Source of the DNA: Phallus indusiatus
Lineage: Eukaryota > Basidiomycota > Agaricomycetes > Phallales > Phallaceae
Assembly: GCA_027605045.1 (NCBI GenBank)
Contig: JAQFWX010000016.1
Coordinates: 836,551 to 900,550, forward strand
DNA: 64,000 bases
Reading direction: 5' to 3'
In this document: positions 1 to 13,010 of the stretch, one piece after another
How positions within the stretch are numbered: the first letter of the stretch is position 1
How the letters are laid out: the number at the start of each line of letters is the position of its first letter
Notes under the pieces: generated by a model
Database searches by the model: none
What the model was told of the DNA's origin: nothing
The model's input: only the letters and a program-made list of their open reading frames with translations
Translations under genes and position numbers: made by a program

Positions 1-561
1 CGGGTAGGGTTGGCAGGATAAGCACAACCAGAGATGGCGTCATGGTGAGAGAGAGCACGCATAAATAAGCGCTCGTATTAGCCAAGACTCCAGGCCTGTC
101 GACAGCTTTTGACCATTTTTCCCAAACCACAAATAACTTTTAGAGTGTGAGTGCTCCTTCATTTAACCAGTAAATAATATATATGGTGAGACCCTTCAAA
201 TCCATCATCCGGTAAGTAAAAACCGCGGGACTCGCATTCGTTAATGTGATACAAGACATCCGAGGTGAATTACATACGGAAAACTATTATAAATAAATTG
301 CATGTATATATAGTTTTATTTGAAATTGGATCCGGAGGATTCTTTAATACACAGCCCGCTATGTGATCAGAGGAGAGATCGTAGATTAGATGGGATGCAT
401 CTGATCAGTAGTGCGTCTGTGACTGGTTGGGTTGGGCTCAGACTGAACCCCCAGACATAAATACAATCACAAAATAGCTTGGACGTATGGTGGCACTCAG
501 TGTCTTATTGATCTGTCACATTAAAAAAAGAGACACTAGCTACACAAACGCACATGCACAC
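1..561. other. intergenic, 3' flank of NTE1
   Basis: AT-rich sequence downstream of the NTE1 stop codon. I see no sizeable open frame, tRNA-like fold or repeat. It probably holds the NTE1 3' UTR and the distal flank of a gene outside the window. Confidence 0.5.
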
Positions 562-3500
562 CTATACGGAATTTCTTCTCAGAGTTCTCCCTCTTTTTCT
601 CCAGGAAGACCGCATCTCTCTTAGCTGATTGCTATCATCCTCGTAGACAACAGGTAGTCTACCTTCTTCGTCCCATTTCTCCAGCTGCTTCTTCATCGCA
701 AGATATCCTTTCTCTTGGATTTCTTCGAATTTTCCGAACTGCATCGTTCCATACTGCATCATAAAGAATCATCAAAAAATAACCAGGATTAAATGTCGGA
801 TAAAGGAATCGCGGTAACTCGTAACGAACGAACCTCTTGAACTGGCATTGCCAAATATAGACATCCCTTGTAGTTTTTGGCCTCCTCGAGTGTTTTGACG
901 CTTGAGACGCTAAATGCAGAAAATCCCAAAAAAAAATCGCTTTTATGTCCCCCCTTATTCACAATAACGCTTTTTTTCACACTCACTATGCTAGCCGACT
1001 CTGTATCTCGGTAATAGCCGGGATACTTCGGGTCGACGAAAATGGATTCCAACGATTAAGAAGAATCCACCAACCCGACACAGTATCGCCAAAGCGTCTA
1101 GGAGAATTATCATCGAGCTATGCGAGCCATGTCGTACTCAGCACCATGAACAAAAACCCCAAATAAACATTCGTTCCACTTACAGCTCCGACATCCACTG
1201 CGATCACCGCACTAGCACCCACAGAGAACATGGTCGACACCTATTTCGTTTTTTTTTCAAATTTTGGCCCAACCAGACGAATGATTTTTTTTAGCCCAGA
1301 AAGTACCCAAAAAGAAAACCGTTAAGAAATCACATACGGGCAAATTATCAACTTGTTTAAAAAATACCGAACCACGAATCAGCAATGTTCTATCCATAAA
1401 AGGAGTATATTACAACTTACTATACCCGCCATCCATTAACATGGAACCGTTATCGCACAACGGAGGAAGCATACCAGCCAATGTCATCGACGCTCCTAGA
1501 AAAAAAGAAGAAAATTCCAATCCATTGAATCACGACAGGAGCCCTAATCGTCGAGAAATCACTGGGCACATACGAATATACCTCCACGCATACCCGGTTT
1601 CGTGTATTTCCATCCGCGACGTCAAAATGTTCGATGTATTACAAAAATACGGTAACCACATGTCCTCAATGTGGAGGTCATAGAACGTCTAAATAGCATT
1701 ATATCGCACATTGCACACAAGCAAGTGTTTTTATGTAAAATAATGAGTAAGAGAAATATATATATATAAAGATCCAAAAGAAGCCATGTATATACCTTGT
1801 AGACACCCCGATTGAACTCGTGACCCTAGAGGAAAGAAGAATACCAATTATCATTTTCCGGCCGACAAGCCACACGCGCGCGGACGAATTCGTTAACGGT
1901 TAACACTTACGGTAGTATAGGCCACAACAGGCCATGTCACATCGGAAAGCATTCTCCATATATTTGATAGCCGCGAGCTGAACTGTTTCGCCCGACCAGC
2001 ACTGGCTATAATATCAACATCCCGAGCATAAAGCCCTCCAATAAGTGCTCCGATACTCGTGCCTGAAATAAAAAAAATATCCATCAGGTTTAAAAACAAG
2101 TATAACACTGGAAGAAACCGAACCTCCTATATAGTCAATAGGGATATGATACTCCTCCAAAGCTCGAAGAGCACCCTGAACAATAATAACAACAAAAAAG
2201 AGGAACGGTCAAATCAGCTCTATATCCCGAACAAAACCGGACCACAAGACAAAAAGAGAGAGAGAAACATCAACACACCAAATGAGCTAAACCCCTCGCA
2301 CCCCCACCTCCTAGCACAACCCCAACGCTCTTCCCACAAAGCCTCCGAGCCAACCTCGCAAAATCACTCGCATACTCTTCTCTTCTCCGAGTTGCCGTAT
2401 TGTTCAGACCTCGATACTTCCGCAGTCTAGTCTCGACTCTTGATTTGAGACTCTTGAGAGCTGTTACTGCTGCTGGATCATGATTTGGTGGTGCTGATGT
2501 CGTAGAGACCATATTGGTTGATTGAAGTCTTGTTGGCATCTTGGGAATCTATATGTTTTGTTTTTTTACAAAAGGATCCGGAGAATTGAGAAAGACCATA
2601 CCGGCAATTCAACATGTATATGAGCATGAACCCACGGTCTAATCTATAGGGCAAATTAATCAACAAAATCTAAATGGAGTTTCTCTTTTAAAAGACATAC
2701 CTTCAACCACTCTCGAGTTGAACCGGGCAAAGTTGACCGATCAGTGTGCAGCAAAACCAACTCCTTCCTAGCCGTCGACTTCATAGACAACAAAAGTCTC
2801 TCATATTCGCCTAAACTAGGATCATCACCCATCCCAACAACCATAACAAAATCCGCCTAAACAAAAAAAATAGAAGACGCCACAACATTAATCAGCCTTT
2901 AAGAAACCAGTGGTGACCAAACTTCATACCTGCCGAATACAAGTCTGCGTCCAAGGCGAATTAACAGGCGAATCAGCAACATAAAGCACAATCCTAAACC
3001 TCTGCTCCAAATCCGCAAGCCACCCCGCCACTTTCAGCTTTCCCATCCTCGTAAACGCATGTCTCCCCAAATGTTGCGTCACAGAAGCCTGATTCAACGA
3101 AGACGTCGGCGCTCCGATTCCTTCTAGTGCAGCATGCAGTTTAGTCGCGAAACTCATGACGGGTATGTCTCGCGTTGAAGGAAGAATAGCGACCGTTTTC
3201 AAATTGAAGTTGTTGTTCCGTCTCGTGCCAGCTGCACCGTGACTCTGGGATGATGACGAGGATGTTGAAACGGAGGATGTGTTGCGTACGCCTGAAGCTA
3301 TTTTGCGGAGTAGCCTAAAAAACGAGAACATTACTAAAACAATCTCTCAAGAGTTCGTTCCTTCTACTCACTGTACAGTAGTCTGCGGATTCCTTAAAAT
3401 AAAAATAAACAAACATACTCACATACTCAACAAACAAACATTACCTCATAGAAATCGCATTAAAAAGCGTCAACGGCATCCTCGCAAGCTCCGTATCTCT

Positions 3501-6500
3501 AATCGCATGCAACGTCGTACTCCTCTCCGAATTCGTAATAACATCCAATTCTCCAACGGTATCACCTTGCCCATATTCGCCCACAATATCAACCCCTCCT
3601 CCTCCACCGGAACTCTCATCTCTTCTTTCCTTTTCCGACGAAAACGCTCTCAGCCGACCGTTCAAAACGATATAAAAACTATCGCTTGGATCACCGGGTC
3701 TCCACAGAACTTGTCCTGCGCTAACTTGCACCCAGTCGAGTGATGAATCGATGTGAAGAACTATGTGTGTGAGAGAAGAAGAAAGAAAAAGTTTTTTTTT
3801 TTTTCAGGAGATAAGCATTTGTTCGGGTAGATTATGAATTAAATTAGTGTTTACGCGCACCTAGTGGTGATAACAGTGAAATAAGCCGCTTCGCGAGTGT
3901 GAGAAGCACGATAGGACGCTTCTCCAATAATCTCTCTAACGCATGCGATGGAAGAAATCCAACATATACATCCGTTTTAGCAGTAATATCAACGTATGAA
4001 GGTGTGCCAGTCAACGAAGCTAAATTTTTAAAAAAAAATTCAGCACCCTCACACGGAAAGAAAAATTTTCTTAATTCATTTCATTCAACGTACCTAAATA
4101 TCCAGCAATACCACCAGGTTTAACCGTAAACAAATGCTTCTGCTTCTTCTCCGTTTTCGAAGTTGACGATAATGACGATGTCAATTCTCCTTCTTTATTG
4201 ATTCCAGCAGACCCTCTGAAACTCCGAGTTGTGCTACTAGTCTGATTCTGAACAGACGAAGATGACGTGCTTGGAAAGTATCCGCTATATCGAGATTGAG
4301 CGGGTGTCCGATCTTTGCGATTTCTTCCTCTTTCTTTGTCCTTGTCTTTATCCCGATCACCGACTGGTTTGGCTTTTGACGCAGAGGAAGAAGAAGAGGA
4401 AGTATTATCCTCAGGAGAAGGCATCGAAACGTCCAAAAGACCATCAATAACATAGAACAAACCTAAAAAAAAGGTCAAACACATCAACAAAATTTCACGT
4501 CTTATTTCTCTGAATAACGAACCGGCATTCTTCTCTCCAGCCATAACAAGCGCACTCCCCGCATCAAAAAACCGAATCTCAACTTCATTATCCAACCCCA
4601 ACCCCAACATAGACGAATGTCCTTCACCCAGGCCCCCACCCCCACCCCCACCACCCTCCGCATTATGTCCCATCATATAATCCGCCGAAAAAGACGTATT
4701 AGAAGTAGTCGTCGCACTACTAGTCGTACTCATCGTATCATCTAACCCCATATCAGCCTCAAGCATCGACAAACTCCTAAACGACGACGTGAAAAGTCTT
4801 CCGCTATCGTGCTGATGACGATGAGAATGAGAATGAGAATGACGGGGTGTTCCTCCTCCTCCTCCTCCTCCTCCTCCTCCTCCTGCTGCACTCCGAGGAG
4901 ACGACGAAGACATCGCAGACGCGGATATGGGTGAAAAATGTTTTGCAATATCCGCGGTGGTAGTAGTAGAAACAGAAACAGACTCCTCAGATGGACTATC
5001 GCTTGTATCTCCAATCCCATTTCCACCAGGCGGTTGAATCAGTCCTATCGATCTCGCCATGCACGACATAACTTCCGCTCGTAGATCGAATTCTGCCGGA
5101 GCAGACGACGGCGATGAAGAGAATGAGATTGACGTTGAACGATCTAGAGTTGAAAATGGGGGTGTGTAAGGTGATATCGAGCGTGCCCGTTTCTGAAGTC
5201 GGGGTGTTGTAACTGGCGCATGGGGGTGATCTGACTGAGGAGGAGGAGAGGCTCGGTTCGATGATTCTTCATTGTGTCCGGGTGGTGTTTCTTCAGCAGG
5301 AGATAATGTGAGAGGTGATGAACCGAGAACTTTGATATCCGGAATGACAGTGCTCGCTCTGCCTCTTTGTTGTTGTTCTTGTTGCACGGCACCCGAATCT
5401 TCCACAACACTTTTCATCGTCGGCAGCTCCGTAAGCCGATTCGTAGGCGTATATCTCATATAATAATCCGAAACTGTATCCGCCTCTGATGGATCGTTGT
5501 CCATCGCTGTCGTCGACGCGGACGCGACATGACTCCCACCACCAACACCACCAACAAACTTCGCGCGAAGAGTTTGCAGTCCTCCACCTTCATAGAAAAA
5601 ACTCGGAAGCGGATGAAACGCGATATCGTTAATCAACTTTTCGGTGCGAAGAAGTTCTGTCGTGAGACCGAGATATTGGTGGGCTGCGTTGAATGTGACA
5701 CGAGAGAATCGCGTCAATATAACTATTGAAAGGTGTCAATGAATGAATGAATAGTTGAATGAATGTATGTATGGAGGACAATTAATGTCGGCTAACCTTG
5801 AACAATATGAGCAGATGCTTTAGGAAACTTTTTAGTTAATCGCTTGAAAGCTTCTGCGGGTATGACAACAAGCGTTGTATCTTGGGTAGCACGTGCGACG
5901 GAGGCGGGAATATGAGCGGTTATAGCTCGTTTCAGCGCTGGACGGGGTTTGTTGTTCCCATTTATCTTGGGTGTATACTAGAACAGGTGGATAAGTAATC
6001 TAACAAGTTAAGAAGGACAAAGCGGGGGGGACTTGCATCGTCAGTTAGAATATTTGACGGCTTGAGAGACGAATCTCGACTTGGGCCTAGCCCGCTTGGA
6101 GGCGACCTAGCGTTCCTGCTTCTCCCACGTGCCCGATCCAACGATACTTGCGATTTGCGCTTAAGTCCACCATTACTACTATCACTTCCAACCGTGGACG
6201 CACGTTTGAGAAGGTGGACTCTATCGATATGATCAGCCGCAGCGGCTTCTGGCCAGCTGATCTTGATATCTTCGGTAAACAAACTGAGAATGGTGAATAG
6301 ACTGGAGAGCGTTCCGCCGCTTTTGACTTCGTTGAGGAGTTGGTACCCGTTCATGTCTTCTTCGTCCCATAGTACGGAGTCGGGGTTGGTGTCGATGTCG
6401 GTGTATTGGTGGGTTGTGTGGGCGTATACTTGGACGGTGCCGTCTATGACGCAGTAGAAGGATTTGTCTTGGTCTAGGTAGAGACTATCTCCTGCGATAA

Positions 6501-7183
6501 GACGGCGGGTTTGGAGATGACGGGCTAATTCGTGGAAGACCTGAATAGAGAAGAGAGAGGATAGATGGATTAGATGGATATTGATTAGATCGAAGAGGAC
6601 TTGCGGGTTTTTCCAAGAACCCGAATACACGGATAGCTTGGAGGAATTCGTCTAGGTAGTTGTGGAATAATGTTGGAGGGACATCTTCGGAATGTACGTC
6701 TGGATGGAGTTCCTTCGGGTCGGGTTTGGTTAAGGGTGGTTCACGCAGTACTTGATAATCATTGAGGTATCTGAAAGTGAAAAGCAGTTTCAGCCTTTGA
6801 TTCGTGATCTATAAGCCCTAGTTCCTGATCCGTACCGTATTCGAATGACGAACGCCCCTATCATAACAGACAGGGAGAAGATGATGGCGAGTGAATAAAA
6901 GTTGAGCTGCGGGAGATACATGGTTAATGGGGGATGAGAAGATATGAAAGCATAGTTTACGTACAGTAAATGTTAGCGAATATGAAAGAGCTGTATATAT
7001 GAAACGTGGAATGGAAATCGTGGCGAAAGCTATTAGGGCACGACCCCAAGAGAGCAGCCATACTAGGAGTTGTAAGTTTGTTAGTCGATAGTAGAGGGTA
7101 TGTCAATAAATCAACAACTAACGTATGACCCAGAAGAAGGCGGCGATGAGAGATACGAGGGGATGTGATTCTACTGTCTCCAT
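562..7183 (-). CDS. NTE1: Lysophospholipase NTE1 (patatin-like, cNMP-binding)
   Basis: An ER-type serine esterase family that deacylates phosphatidylcholine and lysophosphatidylcholine to glycerophosphocholine. The gene has many short introns. The N-terminus (start [14 protein letters not shown] at 7181-7183) carries hydrophobic segments such as FFWVILWLLSWG. Cyclic-nucleotide-binding-like modules follow ([13 protein letters not shown] near 6.5 kb; [14 protein letters not shown] split by an intron near 4.5 kb; [18 protein letters not shown] near 3.65 kb). They are separated by a long Ser/Gly-rich insert with a poly-Gly tract. The patatin domain shows the oxyanion motif [14 protein letters not shown] near 2.3 kb. 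Its nucleophile motif GTSIGA has the Ser codon at 2055-2057, directly after an intron. The catalytic DGG motif has its Asp codon at 1431-1433. The C-terminus ends RRNSV, as in fungal NTE1 proteins. All diagnostic residues are present, so the gene looks functional. Exact internal exon edges were not all resolved. Confidence 0.95.
4852..4884 (+). repeat. CCT trinucleotide repeat (poly-Gly in NTE1)
   Basis: About eleven consecutive CCT units on the plus strand encode a glycine run in the disordered insert of NTE1 on the minus strand. The tract is likely length-variable between strains; that is inference. Confidence 0.85.
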
Positions 7184-7828
7184 GTCATTGAGCTAGATGG
7201 AGAGCAGTGGAAGGGACACTTAGAGTCCGATGACGTACTGCTTTCCCACGGGCTTTCTGTGCTATGCACTGTACCTCATGCATATGCACCGTAGACACGG
7301 ATATTATTGGCAATGTTCCCTAGAAATCCCTGCAAAACGCTGAGAAAAGCTGAGAGCGGCCAAGAGCTGTACAACGCACATCGACCCTTGCAAACTGGCA
7401 CTGCACACTGTTGGTTGGTTTATGTCAAACATTCTAACCTCTTCTCATTCCGTCTCCTCGAACTTGTACCTCAACAAATCCATAATCTCATGTGCACCTG
7501 TCTGCACCTAGGGGTTGCTCTGTTCCGATATCTGATTCATGATTGGACACTGCACTAGTGCGGGTACATGTGACCGTGGCATTGATCGGCTATACCCGGG
7601 CATTGTTTTCCCTCCATCTCTCCTTCCCTTCATCGCCGACTTCTAACAGGGTTAGACAAGACAAGACACACACACTTGCGCTCAGCAAACACCTTCCCGC
7701 TCTTTTTATATCCCAAATCACTCCTTTTTTCAAAGTCCTCTCCTTTTCTCTCTTCTTCTTTCCCTTCTTCTTCAAACCATCCACCTTTTGCTTTTTCAGC
7801 TTTTTTTCTTCTTTTTTTTTGACTTCTC
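7184..7828. promoter_or_regulatory. divergent NTE1/chitin synthase promoter region
   Basis: The only space between two head-to-head genes, so it should drive both. The chitin synthase side (about 7600-7828) is a strong pyrimidine (CT/TTTC) tract running up to the ATG, a common fungal promoter feature. No obvious TATA element was seen. Confidence 0.55.
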
Positions 7829-10800
7829 ATGGCTTATCATCTACCCCGTACCCAGCAGCAGCAACCGCAGGATTCATACTTTACTGCACCTGCTAGTGAT
7901 CCCTATCGCCAACAGCAACCAACCTCTCCGATCGCACAACGCGCTGGCGCACCTCCTTTCTCCCAGCAACCCTCCTACCAAAGCTCCCAATACCCCGCCT
8001 CAAATGCCCCTATCGCAGACTACTACAATGACGCTGCTAACAACAACTGGGACTCCAAGTCTTATCACAGCGATTATGCTCACTCTCAGGCTCATCTTCT
8101 CCCCCAGGACATCAATGTTCACAGCACTGCCAACCTTCCTCCCCAGCCTTATCAAGCTTATCCACCTCAACAAACTCTTTTTAACAACCTCGTTCCAGGC
8201 TCATACCCCGAGTCCTATGCCGGTTATCACGATGCTCGCGAGAAACTTATGAGACGTCGCGTCAGTCCACGCTTCCTAACAACCGTTTCCACCCTCTTTC
8301 TAACTTTATACTTTAGTCTAAACGCCAAGTAGAACTCCAAGAAGGAAATCTTGTTCTCGATGTTCGAGTACCCTCTCACATCATCGTCGGTCAGGACAAG
8401 AGTGAAGAAATGACACACATGCGGTATACGGCAGCAACATGCGATCCCGACGACTTTGCAAAGCAAAAGTACTCTCTCAGACCGTATCTTTACGGACGCA
8501 GAACAGAGTTATTCATCGTCATGACAATGTACAACGAAGATGAAGTTCTCTTCGTCAAGACGATGAACGCGTAAGTCGTGTTACCTTTTCCACTCCCTTC
8601 GTCGTCTCATCTATTTTTGATTTCCCCAGTGTTATCAAGAACATTGCTTTCCTCTGTTCCAGGCATAAATCAAAGACATGGGGTGCAGAAGGATGGAAAA
8701 AAGTTGTAGTCTGCGTTGTCTCCGATGGTCGAAACAAGGTCAACAAACGTACTCTCCAAGTCCTCAATCTCATGGGATGTTACCAAGAAGGTATCGCCAA
8801 AGACTCTGTCGGATCCAAAGACGTTACTGCTCACATCTTCGAGTACGTTCCCTCGGTTTTCTCTTTTCATCGGGTATAGTCCTCATCTCTTGCTTTTCCC
8901 AGATACACGTCCCAAGTTGTCGTCTCAGCCAACGGCGAAGTCTCCTCCGGTGCATGTCCCGTCCAAATCATCTTCTGTCTCAAAGAACAAAACAAGAAGA
9001 AACTCAACAGCCACCGTTGGTTCTTCAACGCGTTTTGTCCTTTACTCAAACCGAACGTCTGTATTCTTCTGGACGTCGGGACGAAACCGACGGGTACTTC
9101 GATATATGAATTGTGGAAGTGTTTTGATAAGAATTCGAACGTTGGTGGTGCTTGTGGAGAGTCAGTTATATCACATGCTCTGTCTTTTTCAAGCTTTTTA
9201 TTAAAAGTTCTTGATTTCGTAGGATATGTGTCGACACTGGACGTGGATGCTCGTTGTTACTCTCAAGTCCTCTAGCAGCGTCGCAGAACTTTGAGGTTTG
9301 TCCAAGTCAGCATACAACTATACCCCTTCCTTAAACTTTTCTTCTTATCTAGTACAAAATGTCCAATATCCTCGACAAACCTCTCGAGGTAAGACAAGAT
9401 CATTTTGATCGTTCGCATCTTCCCCCTTTAACCCCGTGTATAGAGTGTCTTTGGATACATTAGCGTACTCCCCGGTGCATTCAGTGCTTATCGATACAAA
9501 GCACTCCTCAACAATCCCGACGGTACAGGTCCTCTCGCAAGCTACTTTAAAGGAGAAGCGATGCATTCTGGTATAGGAAGTGCCGGTCTTTTCGGTACGT
9601 CACCTCTTTAATGAAATGTTATACAAAGGCTAATCTTCATATACGCAGAACGTAATATGTATTTGGCTGAAGGTTCGCTCGTTCCTTAATCCTATTCTTA
9701 TTCTGTCACCGATCGTTTTTCTTTTCTTTTTTCAGATCGTATTCTTTGCTTTGAAATAGTAACCAAGAAACACGAAGGCTGGGTGTACGTCCTCGCCTAC
9801 ACTTCTCTCATATTCCTACTCTAACTCATCTCCTACAGACTTCGCTACGTCAAAAGCGCCAAAGCAGCAACAGACGTACCAACAACAGTCCCCGAACTCA
9901 TAAGCCAACGTCGTCGCTGGCTCAACGGCTCCCTATTCGCCGCCATCCACGCCACCCTGTTCTTCTTCCGCATCTGGACCTCAGGCCAAAACTTCTTCCG
10001 CAAAATAGTCTTGCAAATCGAATTCATCTATAATGCGATTCAGCTGTTTTTCACGTGGACTTCGCTAGCTAATTTTTATCTGGCGTTTTTCTTTTTGGTT
10101 TCTTCTGCGACGAAAGATTCGAATACGGATGCGTTTAATTTTTTGGCGAAAGGTGCTGGGCAAGATATCTTTGAGATTATTCTTAAGGTTTGTGTGACGT
10201 CTTGATATGATGATAACCATGCTTATTCTCGTTTGTCAGCTTTATATCGCTTTGTTATTCGTCATCGTGGTTTGCTCGCTGGGTAACAGACCTCAAGGTT
10301 CTAAATGGATATACACTCTCGCTATCGTTCTCTTTGGCTTTGTGAACTGCGTTACGTTATGGTGCGCAGGATGGACAGTCTATTTAGCTGCCCCCAAGTC
10401 CTCTTCTGAATGGAAGAACATCGGACAGTGCGTTTGTTTATCCGTCTTCTTTTCAATCGTTTTCTTGAACTCCTTTTTTATCTTTGTAGTCTTATTGAAA
10501 CTAATGGGACGTTCCGTGAAATTGTGAGATCTTTGAACACGAGGATCTTTTTGAGATTTGCTAAGACGCTTTTGAAAAGGTTATTTCGCTTCTTGCTACG
10601 TATGGATTGTATCTGTTCTCGTCGATCATCCATTTTGAACCGTATGTTTTTTTTTCTTCGTCTCTTGATTTTTTATCAACGCTTAACGGGTACCAAAGGT
10701 GGCACATGTTTACGAGTTTCTTGCAGTACATGTTCCTTTTGCCGACTTGTAAGTCATATTCAAACCAGCTACACCATCGTATAACTAACCTTTTCATTCA

Positions 10801-11418
10801 CAGACGTTAACATCCTCAGTACGCTTCCTTATTCCAATCCATCATTCCATATATACTAACACACACACACACACTTAGTGATGTACGCAATGTGCAACCT
10901 CCACGACGTAACATGGGGCACAAAAGGAGACAACGGCGCAGCAAAAGACCTAGGCGGCGCTAAAAAAGTCAAAGCAGCTGACGGAAAAGAAGTGTTAGAA
11001 GTCGAAATTCCAACGGCGATTGAAGATGTGGACAGTGTGTGGGCGGCGTCTCGTGCGGCGTTGAGGGTGCCTCCTCCGAAAGAGAGAGAGCACCGTGATG
11101 CGGCTACGAAGCAGGCGGATCATGATCGTAATTCGAGGACGAATGTGGTGTTGGCGTGGGTGGGGACGAATATGCTTATGATTGTTGTTTTTACTGTACG
11201 TTGTTGTCCCGTCTCTCTTTTTTTGAAAGATACGCTGATGCGATGTTGCTCTCTAGTCCACGGCGTTTAATAATTGGGTTTCGGAGCACGTCGCGGCCAC
11301 CAAAAACGCTACATTCAATCCATACCTCGCCCTACTCTTCTTCTCACTCGCCGGTCTCTCCGCCATTCGCTTTGTCGGCTCATCGCTCTACCTGATCTTC
11401 CGACTGTTCGGGCACTAA
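7829..11418 (+). CDS. Chitin synthase (GT2 family)
   Basis: A membrane enzyme that polymerises UDP-GlcNAc into cell-wall chitin. The start is the ATG after the pyrimidine tract. Residues 1-110 are Gln/Pro/Tyr-rich. The first intron (donor in CGTCGC|gtcagt, acceptor tatactttag) joins this to the chitin synthase N-terminal region ([20 protein letters not shown]). Then come [61 protein letters not shown] (the EDR catalytic motif) and [11 protein letters not shown] (the QRRRW signature). Several C-terminal hydrophobic helices follow, ending in [12 protein letters not shown]. The layout (short N-terminus, Chitin_synth_1 core, C-terminal helices, no myosin head) fits the class I-III division. I did not assign a class. 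The gene is broken by many 50-60 nt introns. It shares its upstream region with NTE1. Confidence 0.94.
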
Positions 11419-12259
11419 AACCAGAACAACCTACCGCCTTTTTTCTCCCCTTCTTCTTTCGTCTTTTCGTCTTTCGGACTTTTCCTTTTGATCCCCAGAT
11501 ATCGTTTCCGCTTCCGCCTCTGCCTCTGCCTCTGTTGTCGTCTGCTGTCACCCACCCCCTTTTTTCTTCGTTCGCTCGTTTTCATGTCTCAGCGTCGACC
11601 CTTTTTTGTTCCTTGGTGATGATGTATACCTTTAGCTTTTAGCTTTTAGCGCGTACGACTTGATACAATACCCCCGTCAGGATCCCTCTTCCTCTCCACT
11701 GTCGGTTTCCTCTTTTTTTTCTCTTTTCTTTTGTTTGGTTTTGTTCACACTACAGCGTAGTCGTGTATAACAACTTTTCTTTCTATTCTATTCTTAAAGC
11801 TTATTCAGATTGTGAGTGGGGTGCTGGAGAGAGCATAAACTCGTGAATTTCTCGAATTTGTTGCCTTTGTTGTGTTATGTTGATGTTGTTGTTGTTGTTC
11901 AGAGGGGGCTGTTACTTCTAATTAAATTAAGATAATAAGACATTTTTGTTGCTTTTTTTGTTCATATGTTCGTATTGTAAGCAGTAGTATTAAATTATAT
12001 GGTTTGTTGGTTGTATTAAACGTTGAACACGAAGTGAGAGAACGCGTGCGACGTACTTGCGGAAGAAAATTTGACGTCAGAAGCGGTGCCGTGGATGCCG
12101 GAATAGTCTTTCCGAAAAACGACAGCAAGCTGCAAGTTCGTTCATAGTTTGCGTCCACCGTTTGCCCACTATGACGTCGAGCTCCAAGCCGAAGAAAACC
12201 AAAAAAAGGATTTAGGCAAAGCACGACTCGTGAAGAAATCACCCCATTATAACACTACC
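11419..12259. other. 3' UTR and intergenic, pyrimidine-rich
   Basis: Begins with about 300 nt of CT-rich sequence after the chitin synthase stop, then a short GTT/TTG run near 11880-11900, then the upstream region of the small gene at 12260. No further gene recognised. Confidence 0.5.
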
Positions 12260-12805
12260 ATGTCCGGACTTTCTAATCCTTTACACGAACCTAAACCCCA
12301 CGAACTGAATAGCTTTGGACGTGCAGGACCACACAACAAGAATCCCGTTCAGAATGAAGTTCCTCAAATGCCTGAAGACGTCCAGCGTTTTCATAAAGAA
12401 GGGAAAGATTATGAACTACACGGCTCCGGTACGTTTTCTATAAAGAAAAACCGTTTCAGCACTCTGCCTTGAACTGACCAAATTGCAAAACGTCTAGCCC
12501 ATCATGGTCTTAAAAACGTCGACATGCCCGACGCAGCAGGAGAAGGAGACGCAGTAACCAACCAACTCACCGATTCTATTGAGAATCTCACTCCTGAACG
12601 CGGAGAACACATTTTAACGACAGCGGAAGATACGATAACGGGTGCAACATCGAAAGACGTCCATCACGGTATGGGTGTACCTATATACGGCATGTCGTCT
12701 CGTCAAATGCATACTGCGAATCAGCAACAGCATCGGAAACGGATACGTGAGGGTGCTGAACAGTATGGCCCGCAGGCGCAGCCAAAGTCTAAATTGGTTG
12801 AATAA
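12260..12805 (+). CDS. Small hydrophilic protein, unknown function
   Basis: A two-exon gene of 158 residues: exon 1 at 12260-12428 and exon 2 at 12498-12805, joined by a 69-nt GT...AG intron in phase 1. The joined length is a multiple of three. The protein begins MSGLSNPLHEPKPHEL and is polar, rich in His, Gln and Glu, with no signal peptide or membrane helix. It contains GKDYELHGSAHHGLKNVD at the exon junction and ends QAQPKSKLVE. I do not recognise the family. The in-frame sequence upstream of 12260 lacks an ATG, so the start is reasonably firm. Its 3' flank is repeated downstream of the two DUF6533 genes that follow. Confidence 0.7.
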
Positions 12806-13010
12806 GATGAGAGAATGTGTGTAGGGGGGAATTTGAATGAGATTGCACGTTGACGCTTGAGAATGTAGTAATTGTGAGCTGCTTGTTTGTACCATGTTTT
12901 GATACAGTTGACTACTTGTACGTATCATATATATAAACGAAGAGGTTTCGCTATGTTTTGTGATGACTGGAACCGACGAAAACAGTGACGAATTTAGTAG
13001 TCTTGGGAGT
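12806..13010. repeat. flank repeat, copy 1
   Basis: Similar to the segments just after the stop codons of the DUF6533 genes A and B. Shared blocks in the same order include AGAGAATGTGTGT, TGTAGTAATTGTG, a TACTTGTACGTAT-like block, a TTTTGTGATGAC block and CCGACGAAAACA. It is non-coding, and the copies are diverged. Confidence 0.7.

Noticed and set aside
4742..5026. Glu-run frame within NTE1
   Set aside because: Out-of-frame reading of the CCT repeat; the NTE1 frame explains the region.
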